DNA from: Mucilaginibacter endophyticus
GTDB lineage: Bacteria; Bacteroidota; Bacteroidia; Sphingobacteriales; Sphingobacteriaceae
Reading direction: 5' to 3'
NCBI RefSeq assembly: GCF_003351025.1
Contig: NZ_QPCG01000002.1
Coordinates: forward strand, 248,001 to 312,000
Length of the DNA stretch: 64,000 nucleotides
Part shown: positions 17,051 through 26,364 of the stretch, piece by piece
How positions within the stretch are numbered: the first letter of the stretch is position 1
How the letters are laid out: each line of letters starts with the position of its first letter
Program-made: the position numbers and the translations under genes
Notes under the pieces: generated by a model
The model's input: only the letters and a program-made list of their open reading frames with translations
Database searches by the model: none
What the model was told of the DNA's origin: nothing

Positions 17051-17683
17051 TTATACTTTATCGGTCATTATATGCTCATACATCTGGTCGAAAGGTTTAT
17101 TTTTCAGCTCGATCGCTAACGATGAGTTACGTTGTTCGCAATATTTAAGCATCTCGTAGCAATCAATTAAAATTTCATCGTCGATGCCTTTAAAGGTCAT
17201 TTCAACTACTTTGCCCGATATTTTATAATATTCATCCAATGCCGCAAGTCCTTTCTGGTTTACTTTGATAAGCTTGGCGCGCTTATCATCAGGCGATGTG
17301 CGTTCATCTATTTTCTCTTCGCGGATAAGCCGGTTTATGACTTCCATACCGGTTGTTGTTTCTGCGAACATATAATTAATCAGGTCGCTTTTTCTTACTT
17401 CCCCCAGGTGGAGTAAACCATTCAGGTAATAAAAGCTTTCGGCAGGAGGGATGCCTATATAATTCACTGCCGACCGGAAATAAAGTGAATAAGCACTCAA
17501 TATACGACCAAGTGTTTTAAGCAGGTAAGCACCGTTCATAATGCGTTCGCCTTTTTTACCGGCTTGTTTGGGCTTAGGACGTTGTTTTTGCAGATAATAC
17601 CTGCAAAAGGCCTCCACGGTAGGTTGCTCGCTTACTTCTTCAAAAGCTGCCCATTCTTCAACTAATTGTACAACTGGTTTCAT
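17051..17683 (-). CDS. MarR-family transcriptional regulator
   Basis: Winged-helix regulator of 210 residues, longer than the usual 140-160 because of an N-terminal extension (about 50 residues, with basic PKPKQAGKKGER). The DNA-binding part is seen in LLHLGEVRKSDLINYMFAETTTGMEVINRLIREEKIDERTSPDDKRAKLIKVNQKG, split here over the recognition helix and wing. It is divergent from a two-gene ABC exporter across a 246-bp AT-rich region with a spaced direct repeat. MarR proteins in this setting usually repress the divergent exporter until a ligand binds. Confidence 0.88.
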   Translation of the reverse strand: MKPVVQLVEEWAAFEEVSEQPTVEAFCRYYLQKQRPKPKQAGKKGERIMNGAYLLKTLGRILSAYSLYFRSAVNYIGIPPAESFYYLNGLLHLGEVRKSDLINYMFAETTTGMEVINRLIREEKIDERTSPDDKRAKLIKVNQKGLAALDEYYKISGKVVEMTFKGIDDEILIDCYEMLKYCEQRNSSLAIELKNKPFDQMYEHIMTDKV

Positions 17684-17742
17684 TTTATTCCGGTTTGGAT
17701 GTAAAATTAAAAATTTATTTCTAAAATGTTTTAATTATTCCT

Positions 17743-17786
17743 AAATAGAAATATATTTGTTGAGATATATCGAAATAGAAATATAT
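17743..17786. promoter_or_regulatory. 14-bp direct repeat in the MarR/ABC exporter promoter region
   Basis: AAATAGAAATATAT occurs at 17743-17756 and again at 17773-17786, start-to-start spacing exactly 30 bp, about three helical turns. A TATATTTG box at 17752-17759, a match to TAnnTTTG on the plus strand, overlaps the first copy. Together this looks like a regulator-binding region over the exporter promoter. Confidence 0.5.
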
Positions 17787-17929
17787 AGAAAATAAGCAGC
17801 GCTTGCAAATCCTTCTGATTTATTTCGATAATTTTAAATTGAATAAAAATGTTTTCGCCGGCCAATCGTCAACCATAATAATGGCTCGAAACACATCCGC
17901 GAAAAAGAATTATAAATTATAAGATCAAT

Positions 17930-19684
17930 ATGCAACCCGATCATACAAAAACAACAAACAGCAAGCCCCCAGGTGTATTTAGCTTGCTCAAACCATATAA
18001 AGGGCTTGTAGCGCTATTGCTGCTATTTGCCTTATTGGGCAACAGCATGAACCTTTGGCTGCCTAAAATTATAGCCAATGGTATTGATGCCTACTCAAAC
18101 CACCATTTTGTGATTAATGAGGTTATGGCTAAATTCCTGACGGCTACATTGGTTGTGTTTTTGTTCGCCGGTTTACAAGCCGTTGTTCAAATCTTCGCCT
18201 CTGAAAAAGTAGCCCGTGACCTGCGGCAGCAGCTGGCAGATAAAATATCCCGTCAAACTCATGCTTTTATTGAACAGGCTAACCCTTCAAAATTGTTAAC
18301 CAATCTTACTTCTGATATTGATTCAATTAAGTTATTTGTATCACAGGCCTTGGTTTCTATTGTATCGTCGCTGTTTATCATTATTGGCTGCAGTGTTATG
18401 CTGCTTACCATTAACTGGAGGCTTGCATTGGTTGTGATCACCATTATTCCCATTATCGGTGGTACTTTCTTTTACGTTTTGAAAAATGTGCGCGCCCTGT
18501 TTATGAAAAGCCGTGGCGTTATTGATCAGCTTAATAAAGTAATTAACGAGAGTATTCTTGGGGCAGCGCTGATCAGGGTAATTAATTCGCAGCAACTGGA
18601 GTATAATAAATTTCTGGCGGCCAACACCGAAGCTAAAGATTATGGCTTGAGGATCCTCGGCTTCTTTGCAGGACTTATCCCAATAGTAACCTTTACAGCC
18701 AACATGGCCGCCTTCACGATTTTGGTAATGGGCGGGCATTTCGTGATCAGCGGCAGCATGACCCTTGGTAGCTTCGCAGCTTTCAATAGCTACCTTTCAT
18801 TATTGATATTCCCTATATTCATTTTAGGGTTTATGAGTAACTTAATAGCCCAGGCCACCGCTTCGTTTACCCGTATAAGTGTTGTTTTAAACTCGCCGGA
18901 TGTTACCGATGGCGGCCCGCTAAAAGACACTTTACGTGGTGATGTTGAACTGAGGGACGTTACGGTGCGCTACGGGCAAAAAGCAGCATTGAAAAATGTA
19001 TCGTTTAAAGTCAAGGCCGGTTCAAAAATTGCTATCATCGGGCCTACGTCTGCAGGTAAAACACAATTATTGTATTTACTTACCGGCCTGATCAATGCCA
19101 CTTTGGGTGAAGTCTTATTTGATGATAAACCACTATCCGAATATGATAGTGAAACCTTTCACCGACAGGTTGGCTTTGTTTTTCAGGACAGCATCATATT
19201 CAATATGAGCATTCGTGAAAATATTGCCTTCAGTGATACGGTAACAGATGAATCGCTTCAAAAAGCTATTGAAACGGCAGAATTAAGCGCGTTCATCGAT
19301 AACCTGCCCGATAAGTTGAGTACTATCGTTTCTGAACGCGGCTCAAGTCTTTCGGGAGGGCAAAAACAACGGATTATGCTGGCAAGGGCACTTGCTGTTA
19401 ATCCAAAGGTATTGTTGCTTGACGATTTTACCGCGAGGGTTGACAACAACACGGAAAGGAATATCCTTGCAAATATTCAAAAGCATTATCCTGGTTTAAC
19501 ACTAATATCGGTAACCCAAAAGATTGCTTCAGTTGAGCATTATGATCAGATCATTCTATTAATGCAAGGAGAAATTGTAGCTACCGGCGTACATGATGAG
19601 CTGATGAAAACCAGTCCGGATTATGTACAGATCTTTAATTCGCAGCAAAGTACCAGCAATTACGAGCAGGGTATCAACCACTAA
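17930..19684 (+). CDS. ABC exporter half-transporter with degenerate nucleotide site (heterodimer subunit A)
   Basis: A 584-residue protein with six membrane helices in the first 320 residues and a C-terminal ATPase. Walker A is GPTSAGKTQ (about residue 370) and the signature LSGGQKQR is canonical. However, Walker B ends in Asp-Asp (VLLLDDFTARVD) where a catalytic Glu is expected, and the switch His is Gln (SVTQK). This is the pattern of the non-consensus subunit in heterodimeric exporters of the TM287/288 and BmrCD type. The partner gene starts 35 bp downstream. The substrate is likely a drug, lipid or peptide. Expression is probably controlled by the divergent MarR protein. Confidence 0.92.
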   Translation: MQPDHTKTTNSKPPGVFSLLKPYKGLVALLLLFALLGNSMNLWLPKIIANGIDAYSNHHFVINEVMAKFLTATLVVFLFAGLQAVVQIFASEKVARDLRQQLADKISRQTHAFIEQANPSKLLTNLTSDIDSIKLFVSQALVSIVSSLFIIIGCSVMLLTINWRLALVVITIIPIIGGTFFYVLKNVRALFMKSRGVIDQLNKVINESILGAALIRVINSQQLEYNKFLAANTEAKDYGLRILGFFAGLIPIVTFTANMAAFTILVMGGHFVISGSMTLGSFAAFNSYLSLLIFPIFILGFMSNLIAQATASFTRISVVLNSPDVTDGGPLKDTLRGDVELRDVTVRYGQKAALKNVSFKVKAGSKIAIIGPTSAGKTQLLYLLTGLINATLGEVLFDDKPLSEYDSETFHRQVGFVFQDSIIFNMSIRENIAFSDTVTDESLQKAIETAELSAFIDNLPDKLSTIVSERGSSLSGGQKQRIMLARALAVNPKVLLLDDFTARVDNNTERNILANIQKHYPGLTLISVTQKIASVEHYDQIILLMQGEIVATGVHDELMKTSPDYVQIFNSQQSTSNYEQGINH

Positions 19685-19719
19685 ATATTAAGTTATTACC
19701 CGAAAAACTATCAATTACA

Positions 19720-21480
19720 ATGAACTACGATCTTAACCATATAGGTAAAAATCAGCAAAAAACTTCGACACTGGCCGGGTTAAAAAAGCTGTTGCAGCTT
19801 ATTGCCCATGAAAAGCGCACACTTATTATTGCCTTTTTTGCCATCCTTGTTAACTCAACACTTAACTTGCTGGGTCCGCTTATTATTGGCCATACCATCG
19901 ATAAATACGTACAGCATAAGGATTTTAACGGCGTTTTGCATAATGCTGCTATTTTGTTTTGCATGTATCTGTTAGCTTTGTTCACCAGTTATAAGCAAAC
20001 CACATTAATGGGTGGGGTGGGACAAAGGATGTTGTTTACTTTGCGCAACTCTATCTTTAATAAATTACAGCAATTGCCGGTAGCTTTCTTTAATCAAAAC
20101 AAAGCCGGCGACCTGATATCGAGGGTTAACAACGATACTGATAAGCTTAATCAGTTCTTTTCACAGTCGCTGATGCAGTTTATAGGCAATATTTCCATCA
20201 TGATTGGCGCCGGTATTTTTTTGTTGGCTATTAATATTGAGCTGGGAGCAGCGGCTTTATGTCCCGCGTTGGTTATCTTGTTTTTAACACTGGTATTATC
20301 GCCATGGATAAAAAGAAAGAATGCTGCTAACCTGAAAAGCACAGGTTCGTTGAGCGGAGAGATCCAGGAAAGCATCAATAATTTTAAAGTGATCATCGCT
20401 TTTAACCGTCGCGATTATTTCAGGAAGCGGTTTAATATTGCCAATTATGAAAACTATAAAACGGCGGTAGGATCGGGTATTGCCAATAATGTTTTTGTAC
20501 CGGTTTATGGTTTATTTGCAAGTATGGCCCAGCTTACGGTATTATGCTTTGGTATTTACCTTATTAGTAAAGGCATGTTTTCTGTGGGTTTGCTGGTGAG
20601 TTACTTATCGTACGCAACAAACTTTTATAACCCATTAAGGCAACTGGCAGCTCTTTGGACAAACTTCCAGCTGGCCATGGCAGGTTGGGACAGGATTTCG
20701 CAGATCTTATCTCTCGAAACTGACCTACCAGTATTACAGGCAGGTGTTAATGAACCTGACGCTGCCCTGCTCGAGTTCAGGCACGTGCATTTTAGCTATG
20801 ACGAAAGCAGGGAGATCTTGCACAATATCTGCTTTAAGCTTGAGCGTGGTAAAACCTACGCCCTGGTTGGCCCAACCGGTGGCGGCAAAACAACAACAGC
20901 TTCATTAATAGCGCGTTTATATGACCCAACTAAAGGTTTGGTGCTGCTTGACGGAAAAGATATCCGCAGTTTTACAGCCGAAGAACGCAGCCGAAAAATA
21001 GGTTTTATTTTGCAGGAACCATTCCTGTTTACCGGCACGGTGAGGGATAATATCCTTTACGGCAATGAGCTGTTTAGAGATCATACCAATGAGGAAATGG
21101 AACAGGTGATCAGGGATGCAAACCTGGGTAGCCTGCTGGCAATTTTTGAAGAAGGACTGGAAACCAAAGTCTTATCAGGGGGTGATAGTATCAGCTTAGG
21201 CCAAAAACAATTGATTGCCTTTATGCGAGCCGTTTTACGTAATCCGGAAATATTGATCCTCGATGAAGCCACAGCCAACATTGATACCATTACCGAAAAG
21301 TTATTGAGCGACATTTTAGATAACCTGCCTGAAACTACCACTCGGGTAATTATAGCGCACCGTTTAAATACAATTGAAAATGCGGATGAAATTTTCTTTG
21401 TAAACTCGGGCGAGGTGATCAGAGCCGGATCATTTGATGACGCTATGGATCTGTTACTACAGGGAAAAAGGGTTAGTTGA
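19720..21480 (+). CDS. ABC exporter half-transporter with canonical catalytic residues (heterodimer subunit B)
   Basis: A 586-residue partner of the preceding protein. A six-helix membrane domain (GQRMLFTLRNSIFNKLQQLP, with FFNQNKAGDLISRVNNDTD) is followed by an ATPase with Walker A GPTGGGKTT, Walker B LILDEATANID with the catalytic Glu, and the H-loop IIAHR. Its own signature is altered: SISLGQKQ where LSGGQ is expected. The two proteins thus complement each other: one composite site has all consensus residues and the other is degenerate on both sides. The last 24 bp overlap the end of a convergent small membrane-protein gene. Confidence 0.93.
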   Translation: MNYDLNHIGKNQQKTSTLAGLKKLLQLIAHEKRTLIIAFFAILVNSTLNLLGPLIIGHTIDKYVQHKDFNGVLHNAAILFCMYLLALFTSYKQTTLMGGVGQRMLFTLRNSIFNKLQQLPVAFFNQNKAGDLISRVNNDTDKLNQFFSQSLMQFIGNISIMIGAGIFLLAINIELGAAALCPALVILFLTLVLSPWIKRKNAANLKSTGSLSGEIQESINNFKVIIAFNRRDYFRKRFNIANYENYKTAVGSGIANNVFVPVYGLFASMAQLTVLCFGIYLISKGMFSVGLLVSYLSYATNFYNPLRQLAALWTNFQLAMAGWDRISQILSLETDLPVLQAGVNEPDAALLEFRHVHFSYDESREILHNICFKLERGKTYALVGPTGGGKTTTASLIARLYDPTKGLVLLDGKDIRSFTAEERSRKIGFILQEPFLFTGTVRDNILYGNELFRDHTNEEMEQVIRDANLGSLLAIFEEGLETKVLSGGDSISLGQKQLIAFMRAVLRNPEILILDEATANIDTITEKLLSDILDNLPETTTRVIIAHRLNTIENADEIFFVNSGEVIRAGSFDDAMDLLLQGKRVS

Positions 21481-21924
21481 TCTTTTATTGTTAAATGCCT
21501 GGGCAACTATAAAATAAATAATAGCTGATATCATGAATGAGGTTGAAAGGGCGATTTCAAAATTGATTCGGAAATGAAGAATATCGGCGTTGATTTGTTC
21601 GGTATACCAGTGAAAGATATACCTGAGGCCAAACAGACAGCAGTAATCCCCGGTAAATAAAAATGCAATTTCGGAGGAGATATATAAAAGCAGGGCATCC
21701 AAAAGATTACTAATACTGTCAGTTATATGATTTAAAAGCAATATGAGTAAATAATAGGCCACTACAGTACCGAATGCAAGCATGGACGATATCAGACAAA
21801 AAAGATCAGTTGTTTGTCTGCCATGGGTTAAATAAATTCTGATAATAACGTTGGAAATTATTACGAAGGATATCCCATATATCAGAAACTTACCCCATTT
21901 TTTTATCCGGGTGCGATAAATCAT
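21457..21924 (-). CDS. Small four-helix membrane protein, hypothetical
   Basis: A 155-residue frame I do not recognise. About four hydrophobic segments are visible (FLIYGISFVIISNVIIRIYL, FCLISSMLAFGTVVAYYLLILLL in part, ALLLYISSEIAFLF, and FMISAIIYFIVAQAF), with a basic N-terminus (MIYRTRIKKWGK) and a polar tail. It ends inside the last 24 bp of the convergent ABC gene. Residue composition looks like a real membrane protein, and no gene on the opposite strand covers most of it, so it is probably real. Function unknown. Confidence 0.55.
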   Translation of the reverse strand: MIYRTRIKKWGKFLIYGISFVIISNVIIRIYLTHGRQTTDLFCLISSMLAFGTVVAYYLLILLLNHITDSISNLLDALLLYISSEIAFLFTGDYCCLFGLRYIFHWYTEQINADILHFRINFEIALSTSFMISAIIYFIVAQAFNNKRSTNPFSL

Positions 21925-22013
21925 TTTAATTTAGGTTGATAAATTACGAACTTATAAAATAGTTGTCCGATTAACACTAAATAATTGCTAAATTATTTTT
22001 ACCATTGCATATA

Positions 22014-22028
22014 AACTTAATCTAAGTT
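22014..22028. promoter_or_regulatory. Small palindrome directly before a NUDIX-regulator start codon
   Basis: AACTTA-ATC-TAAGTT is a perfect 6-bp inverted repeat that ends one base before the ATG at 22029. It could be an operator for autoregulation or a hairpin at the ribosome site. It differs from the sites at 61168-61234. Confidence 0.35.
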
Positions 22029-22733
22029 ATGCATAAGTATAGCGGCGAAACGCGCATTTTAGTAGCAACAGATTGTATCATATTCGGATTTGACGGGGCT
22101 AATATCAAATTATTACTTGTACAGCGTGGCCTTGAGCCCGAAATACACAAGTGGAGCCTCATAGGTGGCTTTATAAAACCCACCGAATCGCCGGAAGATG
22201 CCGCAAATCGTGTACTTGAGTTGCGTACAGGGCTTAAGAACGTTTATATGGAGCAATTCCAGGTATTTGGTAAGCCGGAACGTGACCCGGTAGAAAGAAC
22301 GCTTTCGGTCGCCTATTTCGCGCTAATTGATATTCATAAATATGAAGCTCAGTTAAGTGAGGAATATCATCCCGAATGGTTTTTACTGGATGAAATGCCC
22401 GACCTGATATTTGACCACAACGAAATGGTACGCATGGCTAAAAGACAACTGCGTTACAAAGCAGCACTTCACCCTATATTATTTCAGTTACTACCCGAAA
22501 AATTCACCATTCCGCAATTACAAGCCCTTTATGAAGGTGTTTATCAAACAAAGTTTGATGACAGGAACTTTAGTCGCAAGCTGCTTTCAACCGGTTTACT
22601 GGTAAAACTCCCGGAAAAAGATAAGCTTTCGTCAAAAAAAGGGGCGTTTTATTACAAACTTGATCAATCGCATTACGAAGAAAACTTTGAAAAGTTCCTG
22701 AACCTGGTACCTAACCCGGATAAGTTTTTTTAA
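22029..22733 (+). CDS. NUDIX-domain transcriptional regulator (NrtR/AraR-like)
   Basis: A 234-residue protein with an N-terminal NUDIX fold and a C-terminal winged helix (LLPEKFTIPQLQALYEGVYQ, then NFSRKLLSTGLLVKL). The NUDIX box is degraded: after GGFIKPTESPEDAANR the expected REUxEExGU glutamates are replaced (VLELRTGL), so it probably senses a nucleotide or sugar-phosphate ligand without hydrolysing it. Members of this group regulate NAD or pentose/sugar genes. No obvious target gene lies beside it; the next gene encodes a cell-surface protein. It is a paralogue of the protein at 60348-61139. Confidence 0.85.
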   Translation: MHKYSGETRILVATDCIIFGFDGANIKLLLVQRGLEPEIHKWSLIGGFIKPTESPEDAANRVLELRTGLKNVYMEQFQVFGKPERDPVERTLSVAYFALIDIHKYEAQLSEEYHPEWFLLDEMPDLIFDHNEMVRMAKRQLRYKAALHPILFQLLPEKFTIPQLQALYEGVYQTKFDDRNFSRKLLSTGLLVKLPEKDKLSSKKGAFYYKLDQSHYEENFEKFLNLVPNPDKFF

Positions 22734-22828
22734 ACCTGCTTTTGTTTTTAAAATTACCAGCTTAAGTTAAAGGTTTTTGTACTTTTAAAGGGCGGTTTAA
22801 CGCGCCAGCCAAATTCAACTAAAAACCT

Positions 22829-25800
22829 TTGAGCAGGATATCTTTTTTGCGATCATTAAGCCTCGCGCTTATTTTTATATGTTTTGCTATTTATACCCGA
22901 GCACAAGGTTCAAACCAGGGCACGGAGTTTTACACCGCATATATTGACCACGTTGATGGTGCAGCCGGCAATCCCGGTGCCCTGGGCAGGGACAGTCAAA
23001 TGGAGCTTTACATAACATCTGATGTAAACACCGCTGTCACGGTAGAGGTTGAGGATGGAAGCTTTGCAAGCACTTACCAGGTTAAAGCTAAGGATATCTT
23101 AACTGTAAATATTCCTCCAGGAGCTTTTATAGGAAATCAGGGGCAATTTTTAAAGGGGATCCATGTCACATCGTTTAAACCCATAGCGGTTTATGCGCAT
23201 ATTTTTGCCGAAAATGTATCTGGCGCCACTTTGTTGCTCCCGGTTAATACTCTTGGTAAGGATTATCTCTCTATTAACTATCAGCAAGTATCAAACTCAA
23301 ATAACGGCACAAAAAACACAGAAGGAGTGCCCTCTTACTCAACCTTCGCAGTTATTGCAACTGAAGATAATACCACCGTTGAGATAACGCCCTCGCAGCC
23401 GCTCTTAAATGGCATCCCGGCAAATCAGCCATTTACAATAACTTTAAAAAAAGGAGAAGTATACCAGGGGCTATCCGCTACAGATTTAACCGGCACCCGT
23501 ATCCGCTCAATTGTGAGCGCTACCGGAGCCTGTAAAAAGATTGCCGTTTTTTCGGGCAGTTCAAAAATAAGTATTGGATGCCAGGGCGATAAAGGATCGT
23601 CGGATAATCTTTTTCAGCAGGTTTACCCTTTGGCGGTTTGGGGTAAAAATTATATAACCTCGCCATTGAAAGGGCGTAATTATGATATCATAAGAATAGT
23701 ACTCAGTTCACCAGATGCAAATGTCACCGTAAACGGAGCGCCAGCACGAGGAGGATTAATCAATGGCCTATATTATGAGTTTACCTCAACCACGCCCAAT
23801 ATTATTACTTCCGATAAGCCAATCCAGGTAGTTCAATACGCGGTTACTCAAGGGGAGGCTTTAAATTGCCAGCTCACATCTAATGATACCGGCGACCCCG
23901 AAATGATATATTTAACGCCTATTGAGCAAACACTTGATCATGTTACATTAAACTCTACAGGCAACTATCGGATCATTGATAATTACATTAACGTAATTAT
24001 TAAAACCGCAGCGGTACCAACGTTTTCGCTTGATGGGGTACCTTATACCCAGTTTTCGCCGGTGCCTAATAGTATTTATTCTTACGCGCAAATTAGTGTC
24101 AATGCCGGGGTACACAATATCAGAGCGTCAGATGGTTTTAATGCAATAGCTTATGGGTTTGGCAAGCTGGAATCTTATGGATATGCCGCCGGTACAAACC
24201 TTAAAAACCTGAACGAATTTATAGCCTTACGAAATTCTGCTGATAATACAATACAGACAAATGGCTGTGCCGATACGCATTATAAGCTGCAGTTGACATT
24301 GCCTTTTCAAACCAATAAAATAACTTGGGATCTAAAAAATGGTAGTCCGGCACTTGTTATGAATAACCCGGTGCCAACGGGTTCAATAGTAAAAGATTCA
24401 AAAGTGCTGTATACTTATGAATATCCTGGAGATGAAGTTTACAGCGATGGTGACTATAGTGTTGTGGCCACTGTATTTAATCCTATTGCCGATGAATGTG
24501 GTACGAATGAAGATATAGAATTTGACTTTAATATCTCAGCTTCACCGATTGTTAAATTCACTTTTGCTGATCCCTGTTTGGGTAGCGACGTCCAGTTTAC
24601 GGATCAGTCAACATCCGGTACCCGGCAAATTAAAAGCTGGAAATGGGACTTTGGAGATGGCTTGACCGATGTAGTACAGAACCCCAAACATAAATACGCC
24701 CAACCTGGGGACTATATGGTGTCATTGTTTATTACTAACGAAAACGGCTGCGGCGAGGCATCAGATCCTATAAAAGTACACATATCGGCACCTCCGGTTG
24801 CTTCATTTAGCTATTCGTCACCAAATTGCGTTGGGCAGGATATTACTTTTACAGACAACTCTACAACAGCCGAGGGAGATATTGTTAGCTGGCAATGGGA
24901 TTTTAATGATGACACTCCGGTTGAAACCCTTACAAGCAAAAATCCGTTTAACCACACGTATAGCAAACCGGGCAATTATTTGGCTAAACTAACTGTTACC
25001 AATAGTAATGGTTGTACAAGTAATATAGCCCAGTTGCCTGTTAACGTTTATCCTGTGCCAGTAGTTGATTTTTTATTGCCGGAAGCCTGTGAAGAGGACT
25101 TTGCTCAGTTTACTGATCAAAGCACGATTGCCGATGCCACAGAAGCTGACTTTGCTTACGAATGGAACTTCGGCGATCCAAACGCAACAGCAGGCAACGC
25201 CAATATTTCGCACGAGAAAAACCCTAAGCATCATTTCTTAGCCGGCAATTACCAGGTTACACTTAAGGTTACTTCCAAATATGGATGTTCTTTTACATCG
25301 GCTCCAAAATCACTAACAATTAATGGGAGCAAGCCTAAGGCTGGTATAGTTGTTCAGAACCCGGCAAGTTTGTGCAGCGCCCAGGAGGTGTTTTTTGAAA
25401 ATCAGTCCTCTGTTAATTTTGGTGCAATTACCCGGCTCGAGGTTACTTATGACAGCAGCGATCCTTCAACCACGGTAGTCTATGATCACCCTGCATTTGG
25501 GTTGCAGCTGAGGCACAAATATCCTTCGTTTACTACAGGGGCCCGTGTTGTTACTTTAAAAGCAGTAGCATATTCGGGCGCGTTATGTTCTGACCCTATA
25601 GAACTCCCCGTTAATTTGAAGGCATCACCTCTGGTGACTTTTGATCCGGTCCCTGTTCTTTGTATCGAATCGCAACCATACCAGTTAATACCAAAACCTG
25701 ATGGGCCTGTAGGAGTAGGGGTATTTTCAGGAACGGGTATTAGTGCCGATGGTATATTTAACCCGGCTGTTTCAGGCGCCGGAACATTTGATATCCGGTA

Positions 25801-26362
25801 TATTTATACAGCTGCAAACGCTTGCGCAGATACGGTTCTTCAGCAAATTAAGGTTGATCCGTCACCTTTGGTTTCATTAGGCCCGGATTTCACCATGCTT
25901 GAAGGAACCAAGCGTGTTTTAAAACCGATTGTAAACAATGACAATTTAACCTATAAATGGACGCCGGCAACAGGGCTTGATCATGACGATATAGCTACCC
26001 CGGTGGCAAGTCCTGCGCAGGATGTTACTTACCAACTGGTAGTTACCTCGGCTCACGGATGTAAGGCAATGGCCAGTGTATCGGTAAAGGTTTTGAAGTT
26101 TTTAGTTATTCCCAATACGTTTACTCCCAATGGTGATGGGGTGAATGATTTTTGGAATGTTAAATATTTGGAAAGTTATCCAAATAATAAAGTTGACGTA
26201 TACAACAGATACGGAGAAAAGGTATATTCGTCAATTGGTTATAGCATACCTTGGGATGGCAAATACAACGGTTCATATTTGCCTCCGGGAACTTATTATT
26301 ATATTATTAACCCAAAAAATGGCCGCGAGGTTATTGCAGGTAATGTGACCATTATCAGATAA
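22829..26362 (+). CDS. Type IX-secreted surface protein: IgGFc-binding domain, PKD repeats, gliding-type C-terminal sorting domain
   Basis: A 1177-residue secreted surface protein. A signal peptide (LALIFICFAIYTRAQG) leads into an IgGFc-binding-like N-terminal domain (GTEFYTAYIDHV, LYITSDVNTAVTVEV, TFAVIATEDNTTVEITP). About three PKD domains follow from residue 571 (SWKWDFGDG, SWQWDFNDD, YEWNFGDP). A further beta-rich region precedes the last 90 residues, a gliding-motility-type (CHU_C, T9SS type B) sorting domain with IPNTFTPNGDGVNDFW and KVDVYNRYGEKVY. The start is TTG 22829; no ATG fits. The PorP/SprF gene begins 2 bp after the stop and is its expected secretion or anchoring partner. Probable role: adhesion. 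Confidence 0.9.
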   Translation: MSRISFLRSLSLALIFICFAIYTRAQGSNQGTEFYTAYIDHVDGAAGNPGALGRDSQMELYITSDVNTAVTVEVEDGSFASTYQVKAKDILTVNIPPGAFIGNQGQFLKGIHVTSFKPIAVYAHIFAENVSGATLLLPVNTLGKDYLSINYQQVSNSNNGTKNTEGVPSYSTFAVIATEDNTTVEITPSQPLLNGIPANQPFTITLKKGEVYQGLSATDLTGTRIRSIVSATGACKKIAVFSGSSKISIGCQGDKGSSDNLFQQVYPLAVWGKNYITSPLKGRNYDIIRIVLSSPDANVTVNGAPARGGLINGLYYEFTSTTPNIITSDKPIQVVQYAVTQGEALNCQLTSNDTGDPEMIYLTPIEQTLDHVTLNSTGNYRIIDNYINVIIKTAAVPTFSLDGVPYTQFSPVPNSIYSYAQISVNAGVHNIRASDGFNAIAYGFGKLESYGYAAGTNLKNLNEFIALRNSADNTIQTNGCADTHYKLQLTLPFQTNKITWDLKNGSPALVMNNPVPTGSIVKDSKVLYTYEYPGDEVYSDGDYSVVATVFNPIADECGTNEDIEFDFNISASPIVKFTFADPCLGSDVQFTDQSTSGTRQIKSWKWDFGDGLTDVVQNPKHKYAQPGDYMVSLFITNENGCGEASDPIKVHISAPPVASFSYSSPNCVGQDITFTDNSTTAEGDIVSWQWDFNDDTPVETLTSKNPFNHTYSKPGNYLAKLTVTNSNGCTSNIAQLPVNVYPVPVVDFLLPEACEEDFAQFTDQSTIADATEADFAYEWNFGDPNATAGNANISHEKNPKHHFLAGNYQVTLKVTSKYGCSFTSAPKSLTINGSKPKAGIVVQNPASLCSAQEVFFENQSSVNFGAITRLEVTYDSSDPSTTVVYDHPAFGLQLRHKYPSFTTGARVVTLKAVAYSGALCSDPIELPVNLKASPLVTFDPVPVLCIESQPYQLIPKPDGPVGVGVFSGTGISADGIFNPAVSGAGTFDIRYIYTAANACADTVLQQIKVDPSPLVSLGPDFTMLEGTKRVLKPIVNNDNLTYKWTPATGLDHDDIATPVASPAQDVTYQLVVTSAHGCKAMASVSVKVLKFLVIPNTFTPNGDGVNDFWNVKYLESYPNNKVDVYNRYGEKVYSSIGYSIPWDGKYNGSYLPPGTYYYIINPKNGREVIAGNVTIIR

Positions 26363-26364
26363 AA

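Noticed and set aside
18341..18739. 132-residue minus-strand frame inside ABC subunit A
   Set aside because: Asn/His/Lys-rich antisense shadow of membrane helices, with no support from neighbours.
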